From NCBI GenBank assembly GCA_038229715.1, contig JBBROD010000013.1, forward strand, positions 8,090-72,089: a stretch of DNA of 64,000 nucleotides, in the 5' to 3' direction. The notes beneath the pieces were generated by a model. The model made no database searches. It worked only from the letters and a program-made list of their open reading frames with translations, and had not been told where the DNA came from. Made by a program: the position numbers and the translations under genes. This DNA is from JANMES01 sp038229715. GTDB lineage: Bacteria > Planctomycetota > Phycisphaerae > Tepidisphaerales > Tepidisphaeraceae. This document shows positions 61,578 to 64,000 of the stretch, one piece after another. Each line of letters opens with the position of its first letter. The stretch's first letter is position 1.

Positions 61578-63709
61578 TGTTTTTGAACCCTCTCATGCTC
61601 GCAGGCCTCGGCGGAGCGGTGCTTCCGCTGGTGCTGCATTTGCTCGCGCGGTCGCGGTTTCGGACCGTCGATTGGGCGGCCATGATGTTTCTGCAGGCGG
61701 CCGATCCGCGGGAACGGCAGAGCACGCGGTTGCGGCAATTTCTCTTGCTGCTGTTGCGGATGGTGCTGGTGTCGTTGCTGGCGGTAGCGCTGGCTCGGCC
61801 GCTTGTGAGCGATTCGTTTGCTGCCGTCGCGAGCGGGGGGCATTTGTCGACCGTCGTGATCGTCGATGCTTCGCTATCGACTTCGGTGGTGGAAAACGGC
61901 AAGCCGCGATCGGAATTCATCCGTCAGTCGGCGATTCAGGTCGTCACGTCGATGCAGAAGGGGGATGAAGTCGCGCTGATCATCGCCGGCCTGCCGGGCC
62001 ATAGCACGCAGTGGACAACGGATCTGACTCATGTCGCGGACGACATTGCCTCACTCCGCCCGGCCGGTCGGGCGAACATGGCTGAGGCGCTGGTGCGGGC
62101 GAGTGATTTGCTGAACCGATCGGAATCGCAAAACCGCCGTATCGTCATCGTCACCGACCGGCAGGCGGTCAGTTGGCGCGAAGTGGACGTGGCTTTTCGG
62201 TCCGCGTGGCGATCGCGGTCTCGGCCGGGGGCGGCTTTGCCGATCACCGTCGCTCCGGTTGGTAATACTTCTGCCGACAATTTGGCGATGGCGAGCGTGA
62301 GCGTGCTTAACCCGCCGGTGGTGCGCGATCAGCCGATCGAAATCGAAGCCAGAATCCGCAACTACGGAAACGTGCGACGAGCCGGTGTTGTCGTGTCGGT
62401 TGGCATCGGCGGGCGCGAGATCACGCGCGCGACTGTCGATTGCCCGCCGGACAGCAATGTCCCGCTCCGCCTATCCGCGCGCTTGAACGAGCCCGGCCCG
62501 GCGGTGCTGAACGCGGCTATCCAAATGCCGACGCCCATCGGCATTGCGTCTGACGATGCGATGGACCTTTCGCTGGACGTGGCCGACGCGACCAAAGTTC
62601 TCCTCATCAGCGGCGACGAGCGAGCGCCCAAGTCGTCGGCTGAAAGCTTCTTCGCCAACGCTGCCCTCCAACCCGCAGCGGCGGCGGGCAAGCCGGGGTT
62701 CGACCCGTTCAAAGTGACGACGATCCGCACCGCAACCGTAACGCCGGCCGATCTGCAATCGGCCCAGGTGGCGGTGCTGGCGAATGTCGATTCACTCTCG
62801 CCGGCGATGGCGACGGCGCTCGAGCAGTTCATCTACGACGGCGGCGGACTACTGGTTGCGCCGGGGAGTCTGACGCGCGTTGATGATTACAACGACCGCC
62901 TCTATCGCGACGGCGCGGGATTTCTGCCCGCCCGACTGACTTTACCTGCCGATGCGGGGCAAGTCATCGGCATCGGGCAAGTCGATCTCGCGCACCCGAC
63001 GATACAGTTTCTTCGTGGCCGATCGGAATTGCCGGCTGCCTCGATCGGCAAATGGTTCCGCCTCTCGCCGCGGAGCGATGCGCGAATCATCGCATCGCTA
63101 TCTACCGGCGATGTGTTTGCCGTGGAGTCGACGGTTGGGCGCGGGCGAGTGATGATGTTCGCCACGCCGCTCGACGCGGATTGGTCAACCCTGCCGCTCA
63201 CCAGTTTTTATTTGCCATTTCTGCAATCGAGCTCCCGCTGGCTGGCCGGCGGCGGGGCCGATCGCAACCTGTCGCCGGGCACGCCGATCGTCTACTCGTG
63301 GACCGGCAGCGAGACGCGCACCGCCTCGCTGCTGACGCCTGATGGCCGAACCATCGCGCTCGATCCTCAACGGCAAGGCGAGCGGGCGGAGGTTCGCTAC
63401 GGTCAAACCCACTCACCCGGCGTGTACCGGCTGCGCGTTTCCAACAGCGGCAAGCGCGATACGATCGTGCCTTACGTCGTCGGCAATCCGTCGGACGAGT
63501 CTGATCTGACGCCGTTGACGAAAAACGCATGGAGCGAACTTCAGCGCGACATGCAGTTGCAGGTGATCGAACCGACCGGCCAATCCATCGCCGATCTGCT
63601 GGCCGCCAAGCGCGCGGGGCATGAGATTTGGGGATTGCTGATTCTCGCCGTCATCGCCTGCGCGCTGCTGGAAACGTGGCTGTCCGGGCGATGGTCGAGC
63701 GAGGTTTAG
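61577..63709 (+). CDS. BatA/VWA-domain membrane protein
   Basis: A 710-residue protein starting with the BatA N-terminal domain (MFLNPLMLAGLGGAVLPLVL, with paired helices to about residue 75, including FLLLLLRMVLVSLLAVALAR). A VWA-type domain follows (VVIVDASLSTSVVENG, then RIVIVTDRQ), with a long beta-rich middle. A glutamine-amidotransferase-like segment (about 360-440, VAVLANVDSLSPAMATALEQ) precedes a C-terminal membrane helix (GLLILAVIACALLETWL). VWA proteins of this type are partners of MoxR. The ATG abuts a palindrome. Confidence 0.85.
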   Translation: MFLNPLMLAGLGGAVLPLVLHLLARSRFRTVDWAAMMFLQAADPRERQSTRLRQFLLLLLRMVLVSLLAVALARPLVSDSFAAVASGGHLSTVVIVDASLSTSVVENGKPRSEFIRQSAIQVVTSMQKGDEVALIIAGLPGHSTQWTTDLTHVADDIASLRPAGRANMAEALVRASDLLNRSESQNRRIVIVTDRQAVSWREVDVAFRSAWRSRSRPGAALPITVAPVGNTSADNLAMASVSVLNPPVVRDQPIEIEARIRNYGNVRRAGVVVSVGIGGREITRATVDCPPDSNVPLRLSARLNEPGPAVLNAAIQMPTPIGIASDDAMDLSLDVADATKVLLISGDERAPKSSAESFFANAALQPAAAAGKPGFDPFKVTTIRTATVTPADLQSAQVAVLANVDSLSPAMATALEQFIYDGGGLLVAPGSLTRVDDYNDRLYRDGAGFLPARLTLPADAGQVIGIGQVDLAHPTIQFLRGRSELPAASIGKWFRLSPRSDARIIASLSTGDVFAVESTVGRGRVMMFATPLDADWSTLPLTSFYLPFLQSSSRWLAGGGADRNLSPGTPIVYSWTGSETRTASLLTPDGRTIALDPQRQGERAEVRYGQTHSPGVYRLRVSNSGKRDTIVPYVVGNPSDESDLTPLTKNAWSELQRDMQLQVIEPTGQSIADLLAAKRAGHEIWGLLILAVIACALLETWLSGRWSSEV

Positions 63710-63739
63710 TACAACGCGCCATTGGTGGAAGTGTATGTC

Positions 63740-63865
63740 GTCATCCTGAGGTACGCCGAAGGATCTCGAACCTCGAAAGCCGCTCGCCATTCGAGATCCT
63801 TCGGCGTACCTCAGGATGACGAATTCTGAGTTTGCACGCTACATCAAATTGTTCACGGTTCTAGT
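63740..63865. repeat. palindromic repeat, subfamily TCCTGAGGTA, copy with conserved flank
   Basis: The palindrome 63740-63820 has arms starting GTCATCCTGAGGTACGCCGA. The right flank to 63865, with TTTGCACGCTACATCAAATT, matches that of the copy at 32294. It ends three bases before the stop of the IS630 fragment. Confidence 0.85.
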
Positions 63866-63868
63866 GTT

Positions 63869-64000
63869 TCATTGCAGCTGGATTGTTGGGTATAGCCTTC
63901 GCAGTTTAATGCGGGCATCGGTAGTGGTGAACTGCCAATCCACCTTCACCACAGCGGTGTTTCGCGTCTGTTCCCAACTCCGCACCTCCTGTCGCAAGGT
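63869..64000 (-). CDS. IS630-family transposase, C-terminus (runs off the window)
   Basis: The last 43 codons of a transposase are on the minus strand, cut by the window edge. Reading it gives WEQTRN, then VKVDWQFTTTDARIKL and RRLYPTIQ before the stop, the standard C-terminal end of IS630 transposases (VDWRFTTxDARIKLKxLYP). The catalytic DDE residues lie outside the window, so it cannot be judged intact or broken. Confidence 0.75.
   Translation of the reverse strand, partial: TLRQEVRSWEQTRNTAVVKVDWQFTTTDARIKLRRLYPTIQLQ

Overview
The window is a high-GC bacterial chromosome segment that reads like a planctomycete, probably of the Phycisphaerae/Tepidisphaerales type. This is inferred from the gene content. 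There are two PEP-CTERM exosortase substrates, a short PheT without its tRNA-binding insertion, a DksA-like protein with a Lys/Ala/Pro-rich tail and a degenerate zinc finger, a MoxR-DUF58-BatA operon, TPR and beta-propeller secreted proteins, and dense palindromic intergenic repeats. No phage, CRISPR array, rRNA operon or replication origin is visible.

Layout. 1-6.2 kb: glycogen debranching enzyme, then a YHS / aquaporin / GMC oxidoreductase / VOC operon. 6.2-11.1 kb: a decayed sigma-54 activator, a STAS-like protein overlapping an ECF sigma factor, then DoxX, DinB, NRDE and a DedA-ATP-grasp fusion. 11.2-22 kb: DsbD-N and redoxin pair, MazG plus TPR-peptidase, a class V aminotransferase, RibD, an alpha/beta hydrolase, LspA and DksA. 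22-39 kb: pheT, tRNA-Glu, RsfS, a K+-independent-type membrane pyrophosphatase, a UDP-sugar pyrophosphorylase, glutathione peroxidase, a YVTN lipoprotein, an Uup-type ABC-F protein, Sua5 and a PilZ protein. 39-46 kb: two PEP-CTERM proteins around dnaK and dodecin. 46-50.3 kb: nitrite/sulfite reductase with a partner protein and DUF4202. 50.5-56 kb: a TPR protein, an isolated nuoC, an internally deleted IS21-family element, lexA and a YjfB-like protein. 56-63.7 kb: RNase P RNA, an ECF sigma factor with a putative membrane anti-sigma protein, then MoxR, a pseudokinase, DUF58 and BatA. The right edge cuts an IS630-type transposase.

The most unusual feature is the intergenic DNA. Many gaps, including gaps between co-oriented genes of apparent operons, are filled almost exactly by long imperfect palindromes built from a short word repeated several times. 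The word differs from gap to gap. One such palindrome sits inside the RNase P RNA, where it enlarges the P12 helix. A second class, about 80-bp palindromes around TCCTGAGGTACGCC or TTCCGAGGTACKCC cores, occurs five times. Together these look like an active population of small structured elements tolerated between genes and even within a structural RNA.
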